Assembly (NCBI GenBank): GCA_030411725.1
Contig: MU839828.1
Coordinates: 2,108,001 to 2,172,000 of the forward strand
DNA: 64,000 nucleotides
Reading direction: 5' to 3'
Origin: Echria macrotheca
Lineage: Eukaryota; Ascomycota; Sordariomycetes; Sordariales; Schizotheciaceae
The notes below the pieces were generated by a model that ran no database searches, was not told the origin of the DNA, and was given only the letters and a program-made list of their open reading frames with translations. This document shows, one piece after another, positions 11,446-22,096 of the stretch (position 1 is its first letter; every line of letters starts with the position of its first letter). The position numbers and the translations under genes are program-made.

Positions 11446-12682
11446 GCTCTTGCGGTGGCAAGTAGAGCGATGTTTGTTTGCCAGGCATCTCTTTGGAGAA
11501 GATTGTGGCTAGCGGGAAGATTGACTGGCGAGGTTGTGAGGTCTGCAGCGCGGAGAGATACCCCCCTTCTTGGTTGGTACGATGGATAGTGCACCGAGCA
11601 GATAGGGAGCCGAGGCATTCACCCACTCATGTGCATTGGGATGGGCGCGGACAGCACAGGCGTGCAAAGTTTGGTCATGGTATGCCAGGGAAAGACAAAA
11701 AGCGGATATATGCATCAAGACAGGCGTGATTCTGGTTGTTTTTTTCTTTTTCATGCATGTCCTTTTTGTTTTTCTCTCTCTGGTAACTCGTCTCTAACAA
11801 TCGGTTTCATCCTCTCTGTCTATGGGGGTTTGTCTCTTGGTGCTAGATACCGAGTGTTTAGGAGGTTCGTCCGTGGAGTTTTTTTTTGGTCACATGGGTG
11901 TGGGCATGGCGAAACTGATCTCGATTACGAGTATCTGGGGGTTGTTTATGTTGGGGGGTGTATTTTCAAGGAGTTCTACGGTGGCTGGCCAAGTCAGGTG
12001 GTTTCACAACTTTACACACACGGGATGTAAATGTGCAATTTCTTTTTTTTTTTTTGTTTCCTACAGAAGACGAACACGTAGGATGATGGGTGGGGTGTGG
12101 ATATACCAACTCTAGATATATTCTCTATAGAATGCCATGTTCCCGCTGATGCCGTCCATCGTGGGTGGTGGGGGATGAAATGTGTGTGGCTTTAGGCTGG
12201 TGACCTTGCTGCTGTCTGCGGGCAAAGGCGTTGGTAGATGATGGGATGTTCTCAAGATGTCATCACTCCCTCAACTCTCTGAAGTGCTGTCACACTGGAT
12301 CTTATATACCCGGAGGTCAGTATCCGTACGCCCACCTTACGAGGTCTTCCGTAGATGGTTGGAAACGGCATTTGCGACGTCCAGAGAAGACAACCGAGAA
12401 GAGAACTGGGGAGAGTCAGAGATTCCGAGGGGGGGTTTATACTCTCAGAATTGTGGGGCGGTGGATGAGGGAGCAACAAAGAGGGAAGGGACGAACGACA
12501 GGCGGAAAATCAGGGACGAAGTTCTCATTGAGAGTCTTGGGGCGACGGAATCCTGACTACCTTGCAGTGGGGGGGGGTCGGGGGTCAACAGAGGTCAAAA
12601 CAGACTGTTGGGGTGTCAACATAGCCAGTGCTTTAAATCTCTCGTAAGTGTGATTTGGCTGTCCCCCAATTTTCCTTCTAAA
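11446..12682. other. Spacer downstream of cdc73
   Basis: About 1.2 kb with no supported gene. It has G- and T-rich stretches and several poly-G runs (for example near 12569), with no coding pattern. Confidence 0.45.
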
Positions 12683-12996
12683 AGCTGTTGAGGGCCTAAC
12701 AGCTGTTGGTTGGATCGCTGTTGGATCTAACAGTAGTTAGAACAAACAGCCTGCCCATCAACCTTTGCAACAGCCTTTACAACGTATCCGTACGCAACAG
12801 CCAACCCAACAGCCAAACCAATAGCCACCCAACAGCCTACCTAACAGCTGTTGCAGCTAACAGTATTTACAACAAACAGCCTGCCCATCAGCCTTTGCAA
12901 CGGCCTTTGCAACAGCCCTCGCAACAGCCCTCGCAACAGCCTTTGGAACTGATAAGTGGGCCCCTAGCAGACTGTTCTGGGCAAAAGGCTGTTGGG
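12683..12996. repeat. Degenerate AACAGC / GCTGTT repeat tract
   Basis: About 300 bp of imperfect repeats built on CAACAGCC and TAACAGCTGTTG. An internal duplication is visible: a segment reading AACAAACAGCCTGCCCATCA occurs near 12741 and again near 12869 (one mismatch in the following bases). The left part holds both GCTGTT and AACAGC orientations, so TAACAGCTGTTG can form short hairpins. No reading frame or terminal repeat suggests a transposon, so this looks like a minisatellite-like or dispersed repeat. Confidence 0.6.
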
Positions 12997-14282
12997 GCAT
13001 AAGGTAGTGGAAGACTGGAAGATAAGATTCCTTGCCGCCCAAGTTCGATTGAACGTTAGTGTTGGAAGTTACCACAGCACTATTATTCCGAGAGGAGACG
13101 GGTTTGTAACACACAACCTTTCCGGGTTGACATGGATGTCGGTGTTGGCCGTTGTCTCGTGCCATTTACAGATGTCGTTCGGTGTGTGTGTGTGTGTGAA
13201 GACGTTAGCATCTAAATCAGCCCCCTTGACCCCCCTAGTTGGTTTTCACTCCCGATTCCCGAAAGACGACTGCAAGTCATTTGAAATCTGCACAGCGGTT
13301 AGACGGTTCGCAGCGGATGCTTAGCGTTCCGATGACCTATCTACGGCGCGGACATGGGATATCCATTTGGGTGTGTTTTGAAGTCTGAAATCAGTATGCC
13401 ACTTTGGGAGTATGCAACACATTTCAGCTGGGCTCAGGAAGGCGCGGACGACTTGAACTTGACTTGCGGTGTCGGTGGCAAAGGAAGGGGAAGAAGGCTC
13501 AGGTTGACTGGGGCTGCGCAGCGCAGGGCTGCGATCGCTGTGTAACCCGAATACCGATTTCCCAATTGGGCAAGCTGTTCAAGGTTTGGCTTCTCGCTCG
13601 GAAGTTGCCGACATCGAAATACATAGTTGTCATTTTCAAGTTTGCCATCTAGCGACAACAATTGACATGCATACAGAAACACAAATCTCTGCGACGGCTC
13701 GCCTTGCAAAGATAAACACATACGGATTATAGACGACAATAAAAAACGCGCCGATGCAAATCGGTATTCTACTCTAGACAAGGGCCAATGACGCCATCCC
13801 TTCCAGAAAGAAAACTATTTTGGGACCCGCGACAGCGGCACAGCCCGCGCTTGCACCATGCGGCCGGGGAAAGCCCAGAAGCGCAGCCGCGTTGGCGCAC
13901 CTCGGAGAGCCGTGTCTCCGACTCTTGACGACCTGTTTGCTCTTTGGACGAGTTGGTGTTTTATTTGGGGGCACCTTTTCTGGGGCGCGGGATGGGTAGG
14001 TAGGTAACTATATACTTGGGGGTATTTCCAGATTGTTGGGTTCGCTTTGTGACCTTTTTGGAGTGCTGACTGACCCATCACTAACACCTGTCGAGAATGA
14101 TCGAGTGACCACAGAAAAGCATCATGCTTCTCGTCCAGATGATTACTACAACCTGAATTTTTTACTTTTTCTTTTCTCGTCGTCTTCATTTCTTTTCTCT
14201 ACGATTTATTTGGCTTCGTCCAAGTAGACAAAGTTCATTACACACACATTCCACAGGGACCTAAAGGAAAGAGTCGAGCAAG
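12997..14282. other. Spacer upstream of the DUF7053 gene
   Basis: No supported gene. The last 150 bp are pyrimidine-rich (around 14157-14215), as expected for a promoter and 5' leader of the following gene. Confidence 0.45.
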
Positions 14283-15365
14283 ATGTCGGTCCGAACCGTC
14301 TTCACCACCATCTCGCCCCTCCCCGCCAACATCTCGCGCGAAATCGTGCTCGACTTCCTCCACGACCACCAGGAGATGATCGACCTCAACCCGCTGGTCA
14401 AGGAGCGCCATCCCATCCCGGCGCCGCCACACGCACCTCCCGATGAGGTCCAGTGCGTGTGGTACTCGCTGACCGACAAGATCTCATATTTGCCGGGAAT
14501 CACAGGAGACGTCACCTACACTTGTGCCTTTAACGATCTCTCCAACGGGCTGCAAACGCACTGCTTTGCCCCGGCCGGGCTCAGTTCGTCACTCTCTCAA
14601 CCCTTTATGTCCCTAGCCACTTTCTAACCTCTGCCAGCAATCCGCGACAAATGGACCCTCCAAGGCCGCCTGCCCGACGAGCCGCCCCAGCCGATCGAGC
14701 TCGGCCTCGGCGCGCCGGAAGTCGGCCTGTACATCCGCGAGGACGTCGACATGCGCTGCAACATGTTCCTTAGCACCTTCGTCAAGCGCACGCTCAAGCG
14801 CAGCCACGCAACCCTGATTGAGCGGCTCAAGACTAAGGCCGCCATCGCCACCCAGAACAAATCGTTTTCGTCGTGGGACTCGACCATGGCCGAGGATTCC
14901 CTGAGCGCGATCGGCGGGTTAAGTCTGGTGACGAGCCACGAGTCGACGTCGTCCTCGGGGGGGCGGAAACGAGCCGGGTCGTCGGCGGGGAGTAGTATTG
15001 CTAGTTCCAAAGGGAGGGTTCCGTCCTGGAAGAATAACCAGCCTGCTTCGAAGGGGGCGTCGGCGCTGGTGGCCAAACCCGCCGAGACCGGGTTGGGGGT
15101 CGTGAGTCAGCAGACCTGGCAATTCTACGAGCAGTTGGGACGGTTGTCTCAATCACCTAGGTATTCGCCTCAGCTAGATCAGTGGTTTACGCCTTCTCCC
15201 CCGCCGCAACAGAAACACTTTGCGTACTACCCGGGACATATCGTAGGTGAGGACAAAACGGCCGGTATGGTTCCCGGCCCGCTCAGAGGGTGGCAAGGAT
15301 GTGCAAGACAAGGTCCATCCACGAACGCGACGCTATCAGGACCGTTTGTGGCGGAGTTGGAATGA
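14283..15365 (+). CDS. DUF7053-domain protein
   Basis: Two exons, 14283-14583 and 14638-15365, encode 342 aa. The 54-nt intron has GTTCGT, branch TCTAAC and GCCAG. The N-terminal ~180 residues match what I know of the fungal DUF7053 family: SVRTVFTTISPLPANISRE, EMIDLNPLVKERHPI, CVWYSLTDKISYLPG, VTYTCAFNDLSNGLQTHCF, IRDKWTLQGRL and LYIREDVDMRCNMFL. The family has a START/SRPBCC-like lipid-binding look, but its function is not established. The C-terminal half is Ser/Gly-rich and disordered, with a short Tyr/Pro-rich end. No signal peptide is present, so a cytosolic location is likely. The start is the first ATG and matches the usual N-terminus of the family. Confidence 0.85.
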
Positions 15366-15629
15366 TCTATTTTCTTTCCTTGGATGAATGAATGATACCC
15401 CTAGCTATGATTACGACTGTTACTTGAAGATAAATAGAGCTGAGTGTGTTTTATTGATTGTGGTGTCGGTAATGCAGCGCCATTTGTCTTGCAGAGAATA
15501 ACACGAGGTTAGAGGACAGACGAAAAAAATGAAGTGATACGAAACTCGAGCCGAACGTAGGCGGAAGAGGGAGAGATAAAAATAAAAAGATGCAAAATAA
15601 ACATGGTCAGTCAACATTGTTGACATCTC

Positions 15630-15706
15630 GATCCACCCAGGGGTCGAACCTGGAACCTCCTGATTACCCATCGTAGTCAGACGCTCTGCCATTGAGCCAG
15701 CGGACC
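15630..15706 (-). tRNA. tRNA-Arg(ACG), with a probable 6-nt intron
   Basis: On the minus strand the sequence folds as a cloverleaf. It has a 7-bp acceptor stem (GGTCCGC with GTGGATC, two G-U pairs), D stem GCTC/GAGC, T stem CCAGG/CCTGG and a TTCGACC loop. The anticodon stem TCTGA/TCAGG encloses 13 nt rather than 7. Removing TGGGTA after the base 3' of the anticodon leaves the loop CTACGAA, with anticodon ACG. The B-box is intact. Confidence 0.85.
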
Positions 15707-16159
15707 TTGATGAGTATAGAGTCTGCTATCACTGTTTATGTGGTGATTGGAATGCGAATGGTTCACCTGCATGTCGTGGTTCAGGAGTCGCGTCGTCAAG
15801 CAACCCAGTGCGGTAACGCCCGACAGCAACAAATTCCGCAGTAAGATAAGTCACATTTGAATCGACATCTTTTATCTGCACAATCTCGTCTTTTGTGCAC
15901 GTTGAATTCAGATGCCGCAATAGCCAACCCCCCTTCTGAACAACAAGGTCCGGGATTCGCAGAGATGCCACACTCGTGCTCTGCTGTAAAGCCTAGCCAC
16001 ATCTTGTACCTCCCCAACCCCCTTTGACTTAGTTATCAGACCTGTAACCCCATAGCTCCAACTCCAACAACACATCAGCGGAAGGAGTCCAAAGACAAAA
16101 TCAAATTACCACCCACTGACACACCAACAACTCCCGTATGACACAGAAGAAAATCAAGA

Positions 16160-16811
16160 CTACAAAACGAAAACAAACCCCAAAACACCAACCATCCCAA
16201 GCAGATCCCTCACCAACCCTTCCCGCCCCCTCTTCCCATCCCCCGCCGCCGCCGCCGATGAAGCAACAGCCAACCCACTCCCCCCCTTCTCCTGCCCCTT
16301 TTCTCCACCGTCCCCATCACCATCCCCTCGATCCGTCCCGGGACGTCTATTCGAGTTGGGAGTGTCAAGCGAGCTAGGAGACGTCCGCAGCGGGCCGAAA
16401 GCGTCATTGGACATGACGGTTGTGCCTTTGTAGTAGCAGTCTGCAGAGAGACATCTTGTCTAGTTTTTTCATCATGTCAGCAACAACATTTGAGGAAATC
16501 AAGTTGTAAACCAGTAGTATAATACCTACAGTAGTAATAGTACAAGGACAATCCGTAACCGTCACGGTCCCCGGCTGCGAGACCTCGTACACGCCCGTCC
16601 CGAAGACAAACCTAGTCGGCGCAGCACAGTACGTCAGGAACCGACTGACGACCGACACCACGCTCGTGACGCCCTCGGTCGACAGGCCCGTCGTATTGAC
16701 ACCTGGAAAGGGGGCCCCTATGCTCTCGCCCTGCCCCTGTCCCTGCGCTGCTTGTACCGTCGTAACTACCCCCGCCGCCGTGAGGATGATGTACGCGATT
16801 GTCGTCTTCAT
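16160..16811 (-). CDS. Small secreted GPI-type cell-surface protein
   Basis: Two exons, 16811-16526 and 16440-16160, encode 188 aa. The 85-nt intron has donor GTATTA, branch GCTGAC and acceptor CTGCAG. An N-terminal signal peptide (MKTTIAYIILTAAGVVTTVQA) is followed by a short Gly/Gln stretch. Next comes a core of the kind found in small ascomycete surface proteins: FLTYCAAPTRFVFGTGVYEV, then TVTVTDCPCTI and DCYYKG. An Asp/Gly/Ser-rich linker leads to a hydrophobic C-terminus (LLGMVGVLGFVFVL) that fits a GPI-attachment signal. An alternative acceptor frame would remove that hydrophobic end, which is why I prefer this model. It is probably wall or plasma-membrane anchored; the exact role is unknown. 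Confidence 0.75.
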
Positions 16812-16875
16812 TTCTCCCTTTTTCCTTTTTTCTTTTTTTTTCTTTTTTTTTCTTTTTTTTTCTTTTTCTTCTTTC
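16812..16875 (-). repeat. A-rich tract directly upstream of the GPI-protein ATG
   Basis: On the coding (minus) strand the 60 bases before the ATG are blocks of 8-9 A separated by single G. This is either a simple-sequence repeat or an A-rich leader of a kind often associated with efficient initiation. It lies within the expected 5' untranslated region. Confidence 0.6.
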
Positions 16876-17610
16876 TGGTCTTGGGTCCTTGCTCCTTGCT
16901 TGGGCTGTTACTGGGCTAGGTTGAGCTGGGATGCTCTCCCTGGTTTGCTTTGCTAGGGGTACCTGAAAAGGGGCTACCTCAGGTAGGTAGTCCGCGGTTG
17001 ATGAAATGCGATGCGATAAATCGCCGTCGACGATGATGAAAACGAGTGTGTCAAGGATGAAAAACACAACAAAACAAGGCAGACAGCGATTCAACGAGAG
17101 ACCAACGATTGGAAGAAAAACACGATCCCTTCCTCCATCCTCTTATAACAACCACCCCTCCTAAACAAAATCCTACCCATACCACTCCAAGACACACCGA
17201 GACAAAACACAACAAATCCGTCACGGAAACACAGACACGCAAGAAACTGAGGAATTCACATTCCGTAATACTGTCCCGTATATACACCCCGCAAATGCTC
17301 AAGCTGTTTATGTGTGACCCCCCGTCACTATCCATCTTCGGCCGTCCGACCGTCCATCCCAATGCCGGCCCTATGCCATATGAAAAAGGCTCTGCGCCGC
17401 CCCGACCGGCTCCCGTCTATCTTCAAAGAGCAGCTTTGCCTTGGAACGCCGTGTGCTGGAAATCGTGTTGTTAAGAAAAAAGGCCACGGAGGAATTAGTT
17501 CGCAAAATCGCCAACCATGTGTAAAAGAAAGGCCGTGGTGCAACACCGCCCTATGCAACAAATGCAACCGCCTCCCTATCCGCAAATCCGCCCACAAGGC
17601 TAATTACTCC

Positions 17611-19785
17611 CTACTTCCGGTTCGATCGGCTCTGGCTGCGTTCTGGTACTCGCCCGGCATTCCCAATCGTGTCAAAGTCGTAGTTTTTAAGCGTCTGCTC
17701 GTATTTCGGACTGCGGAGGAACTTGGGGACGGAATCCTGTGATCGTTAGATGAATGATGAGCATTCGACAAAAGAGATAAACTTACGCTAGCCATCAACT
17801 TGAACACGGCGTTCTGCGCATCCTCAAACAGCGCCGTCACCTCGTGCAACGTGTCAATCATGGCCACGTCCTGTCCGACCGCCTTGGTCATCCGCGTCGC
17901 CAGATTGTTCCGCAGCTGGTGGTCGATGTTGAGCTCGCACGGTGACCCCGGCGCCAGGAACGCATTGTAGATGCCGTACGCCTGTGCCATGATCTCCTTG
18001 ATCCCGTCCATCGACGACGTGTTGCTGGGGTTCTTCTGCGCCGCCCGCGTCGCTTGTCTGCACTGCCGCACAAACTCGTCCACATCGAGGTAGAACGACA
18101 GGTTCTCTTCGCAATGTGTCTCGCGCAGGTTCTCGCGGAATAACAGCCGCAGCGCCGGGTCGTTGAGGATCTTGTCGAGCCTCTGCGTATTAGAATCCCG
18201 CGCAATCCCGGTCGATCTCGACGCCGTGCGAGCCTCGCTCTCCGAAGCGCGGCCCCTCGGTAGTGATCCATTGATCAAATCTCTTCCCTTGGGGGTAAGC
18301 TGGTAAATGGCGTGCTTGGTAGGCTGGAACAGGTTATGGCTCGGGAACTGGATCATATGTGATCGATCCTGCTGAACGGGCTCCATCAGGTCGTACTCGA
18401 CGAATAGCGACGCAATCTCGATCGTCTCTCGTCTGTCCACGGTGGATGAGCAGTCCATCAGCCAGTCGGTGGCGGCCTTGCCGGTAAACGTGTCCTTGTA
18501 CACCTTGCCGCCCACCTTGCGCTCGGCCGCCATCTTGACGCCCGTCATACCGTCCCGGTAGTCGCTCAGCGAATCCGAGTCGGCCGAGCCGACACTCGAC
18601 TTGATATTGAGCCCGTTGGCGCCGATAAACCTCCGGAATATGACCTCGATGGTGCCCCGATCCGTGAGCAGCTTGTCTGACTGCCCGTCCCGTTCCAGGC
18701 TGACGAGCTGGGGAAGCGAGTTGCCAATGAGCTCGGCCACCTGCTTTTGTTGGATGCCGTTCCGCGAGCAGAAGCGGTCCAGAATCGAGATGCCCTTGGG
18801 GGTTAGCTGCCAGACCGAGCCCTTCATCGTGTACTGCTGCTGGTATCTCCCGTCGGCCGACTCGATGAACCTCGCCTCGAGAAACCTCTGGCATATCGAC
18901 CGCGCCATATCCTTGGCCATGGAAAACGTCGTCGTGGTTGTCGTGGTCACGATCCGCGAGGGGTCCTTGGGATCTGGCATCCGGTTGGACTGCGAGAACT
19001 TGAGAGAACCGAGATTATTGATGGCATCCTCCGACAAGAACGTGTGCTCAACTTTCGTCAGACGCACTCGGTGGGCCGAGAGCGGTAGCAAGCTGACGAT
19101 CAGCGTAGCGAACAAATCTTTGAAATCCTGCCCGGCCGGTTAGGACTAGAGGGCCGAATCGTCTGGCACTACGACTTACCTTGGTAAACGGACGGTCGTC
19201 GTCCGTCATGCGGAGCAGCCTAGACGACGTCTGATGCATCTTGTTGTCTAGCCGCGAGAGGCGGACCGGTGGCGGATGGTTAGGGTCGGTCTGGCTGTAG
19301 GGCTGCGAGGGGGGGTCGTCGCGTGACGAGGATAAACTGTCGCCTGGCAGCGTCGAAGACGGCGCCGCGTAGTTGGAGGCGGGCCGGGAGCGGGTGCGCT
19401 TGTCGGGGCTGGCGGACGGGTGCACACCGGCCGAGAGCAGCGAGTCGGGGCCGACAGACAGACGGCTCGACGACTGGCGATGGCGGATCCTGGGCTCCGA
19501 GATGCCCGAGAAGGTCTTGTCGAGGGCGGCGGCGGCGAGGGCGAGGAGACCGCCGGAGCGCTGCGACGTAGTGGAGGTGGTGCTCAGGTGATGTTGGTGC
19601 CGGTGGTGCGTCGGGCTGCGGGTGGTGGTCTGTCTAGGGGCAGGAGGGGCAGCAGCAGCAGCAGAAGCAGCAGTGGCAGTGGCAGTAGCAGCTGTGGCGA
19701 CGTCGGTCTCGTGCAGCGACGACAGCGAGGGCGAGAGGGCTGGTTTTCGGGACGACTGCTGTGTCGACGGGGAGACCGCGGCCAT
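17611..19785 (-). CDS. flbA: FlbA-type regulator of G-protein signalling (DEP-DEP-RGS)
   Basis: Three exons, 19785-19180, 19127-17787 and 17736-17611, encode 690 aa. The introns are 52 and 50 nt, both with GTAAGT donors. Residues 1-200 are low-complexity Ala/Ser/Thr/His-rich. Two DEP-type regions follow, near 270-320 (FSMAKDMARSICQRFLEA) and 400-485 (DTFTGKAATDWLMDC). An RGS domain covers about 517-665, with NDPALRLLFRENLRETHCEE and NLSFYLDVDEFV. As known from Aspergillus FlbA (719 aa) and Neurospora RGS-1, such proteins accelerate GTP hydrolysis on the Galpha subunit, damping vegetative-growth signalling and allowing conidiation. They act at the inner face of the plasma membrane. The length and domain order match. 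The upstream region is unusually long (see 19786-26524), as is common for developmental regulators. Confidence 0.95.
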
Positions 19786-20037
19786 CTAACAGCGGACGGG
19801 TTAGTCTAGTGTTTTGCGGATTCGGGCGCAATGCGGTAGAAGGGGTGTGCGGGCGGTGCCGGGCATGAAATAAAAAGAAGGGCCCGTTGTGACGGGGGCG
19901 TGTGAGGGACAGTGTGTGTGTGGAAGCGGTGGAGCCCTCGACACGGCTGGCCGGACGGGCAGCGAGACAAGGAACTGCAAGTGCAGCCAGGGGAGGGTCG
20001 TGGGAAAAATGTGGGTGCAGGGCAGCCCGGCAAGTAC

Positions 20038-20074
20038 CAGTACCAGGACCAGTCCCAGGACCAGTCCCAGCCAG
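20038..20074. repeat. Short tandem repeat, CCAGTACCAG / GACCAGTCC type
   Basis: Three to four imperfect 12-bp copies containing ACCAGTCCCAGG. The reverse frame would read Gly-Thr-Gly-Pro repeats, but no gene supports it. Confidence 0.6.
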
Positions 20075-22071
20075 TAGTGACTGGCAACGCCAGACCGAGG
20101 GCAGGGCGGGGGCGCGACCTTTGAGTGGACGGAGGGCGGGAGTCAGGGCGGCCAATTCCCGCCGGGAGATGGATCGCGCCGTGGAACTGCCACTTGCCGT
20201 CTGACAAAACTCGGGCGGAGAGCACTCGGCCAGCCCATGCCAGCGCTGCAGTTTCTGTCAGAACAGCGGCGGGGGCAGTTGGGTTTGGAGCGAAAAAGCG
20301 ATGGAAAAGGGGAAAAAAGGCACAAGCTGCAAAACTCGCAGACGAGAGCAGAAAAGCTCCCAGGGCGCGCTGCAGGGTCAAGTGATGGACCCGTGACTTG
20401 GGCCCCTCTTTCTGTTCCCCCCTCTGCAGAGTGCAGACTCCTTTTCTGTCCCTCCTCCCAGCTTCGCACGCCGTCACTATATCGAGCAGCGCTGCATCGA
20501 CACGGCATTCCCGCCCACGGCTCCCAACATGTTCTGGTCACCGGCCACATGAGGAGTGATTGGGCATGTGGACGAAGAAGCCCATGGATGATGGCCACAG
20601 TTCAAACAACGGCGTTGCAACCGACAGGCACTAGGGAGAGGGATCCACGCCCGCCCACGACCCCAGGGCCATGCCTGTTTGCGGGCCATGGCCGCCTCTT
20701 TATCCCAGTGGATTGTTTGCAGAGGGCAAAAAGCGGTCAGCACAAATCCAACGTCGCGTCCACTGGCTCGCGATGGGCTTGGGCGTGACTGGTCACTGGT
20801 CACTGGCAACCAGTGCCAGCAGCCATGGGGGAGCCGGATGGACGATGCGGGAACAGGAGGCCGTGGCTGCTGGGGAACGGCCGTGTCTCACCGCAGTGCA
20901 GTCCCCAGCCCGGATCCATTGTGCGGCCGGTACTTGGCCTCCGCGGACATGGAGCCGCCGCGTCTTTTGCCAAGTGCCTGATTGCTGCTCCCGGGCGTGC
21001 TGTGGCATAATACAGGGCTGGCCCGCTAGAATATGCCAGCAGCACGTCCAGATAGAGCCGCACAGAGGCTGGTTTGGTTTGCTCGGGGAAATCATCAGGT
21101 GTAGCGCGCAAACAATCATTCAGGCGTCGCACCGAAGAACAGGGAGCCGCGATCTGCGCGTGGGCTTCAGGGATCTCACCCACCAGGCCAGTCTGTTTTG
21201 GGCTGAAGAGCCACGCCGTGAGCGGTGGGTCCCCGAGGTGGGGTTCTTGGCTCTTGGCCTGGTTGGTCGGCCATCTGACGCCCGTTTCTGCCTCTGGCTG
21301 CTGCAACTCTGCAACCGCGCACACACCAATTTTCTGATGCATCGTCTTCTGGCTCGTCATGCTGGCCAACCCCAGAGTGTCTGTTGGACGTCTGTGATCG
21401 CCAGCTTGGCAAGACATGTGTGTGTGTATGTGCGATGCAGAGGCATAATTGCCCTTTGTAGAGGGGGCGCCCAACAGGTGCCGAATTGTGGATGTGGATA
21501 GGCAGGAGTAGAAAAAAAAGGAGGGGGCGAGCGAGGCAATTGACAGCACTGTTCCACCGGTCCCACCGGCCACCAAGGTGCTCGTGGCCGTGCTCTCTGG
21601 TCCTCGGGTGCTCTGTGCTCTGGGTCGTGGTCGCCGATGAGATGAACTCGGCCGACCCCACTCGAGACGGCTACCCTCACGGAAGAGGAAAGGAAACAGA
21701 AGAAAGCCAATGTTGGACGGCAAGCAAAAACAGACGAAATTTGCCATTGCACACACACATACACACCTTGGAGTATCAAGGGACGACAGGGCCCGGAATG
21801 TGGCCGTCCACCGAAGTTGACTCGGCCGTTGCCGGACACGGTGTCCAACGATGCTGTCACAGCCGGCACGCCGACGCCCGAGATTGGGGATTGGAAGGCC
21901 CCTGGACGCGGAGATTGGCTCGGGGCAGGTAGTTACCTGGGTGGCCGTCGGGGCCGCCGCCGACCGACGCCTGACAGCAGCGAGGCGGACGTTACCCGAC
22001 AGATGTCGGTGAGATCTCGGTGAGTGCCGGCGATGCTCCCGACTGACTAATAACGCCAGCCGTGGTCTGGC

Positions 22072-22096
22072 CTCTCTCTCTCTCTCTCTCTCTCTC
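22072..22096. repeat. CT dinucleotide microsatellite
   Basis: About 12 uninterrupted CT units in the flbA upstream region. Confidence 0.85.
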
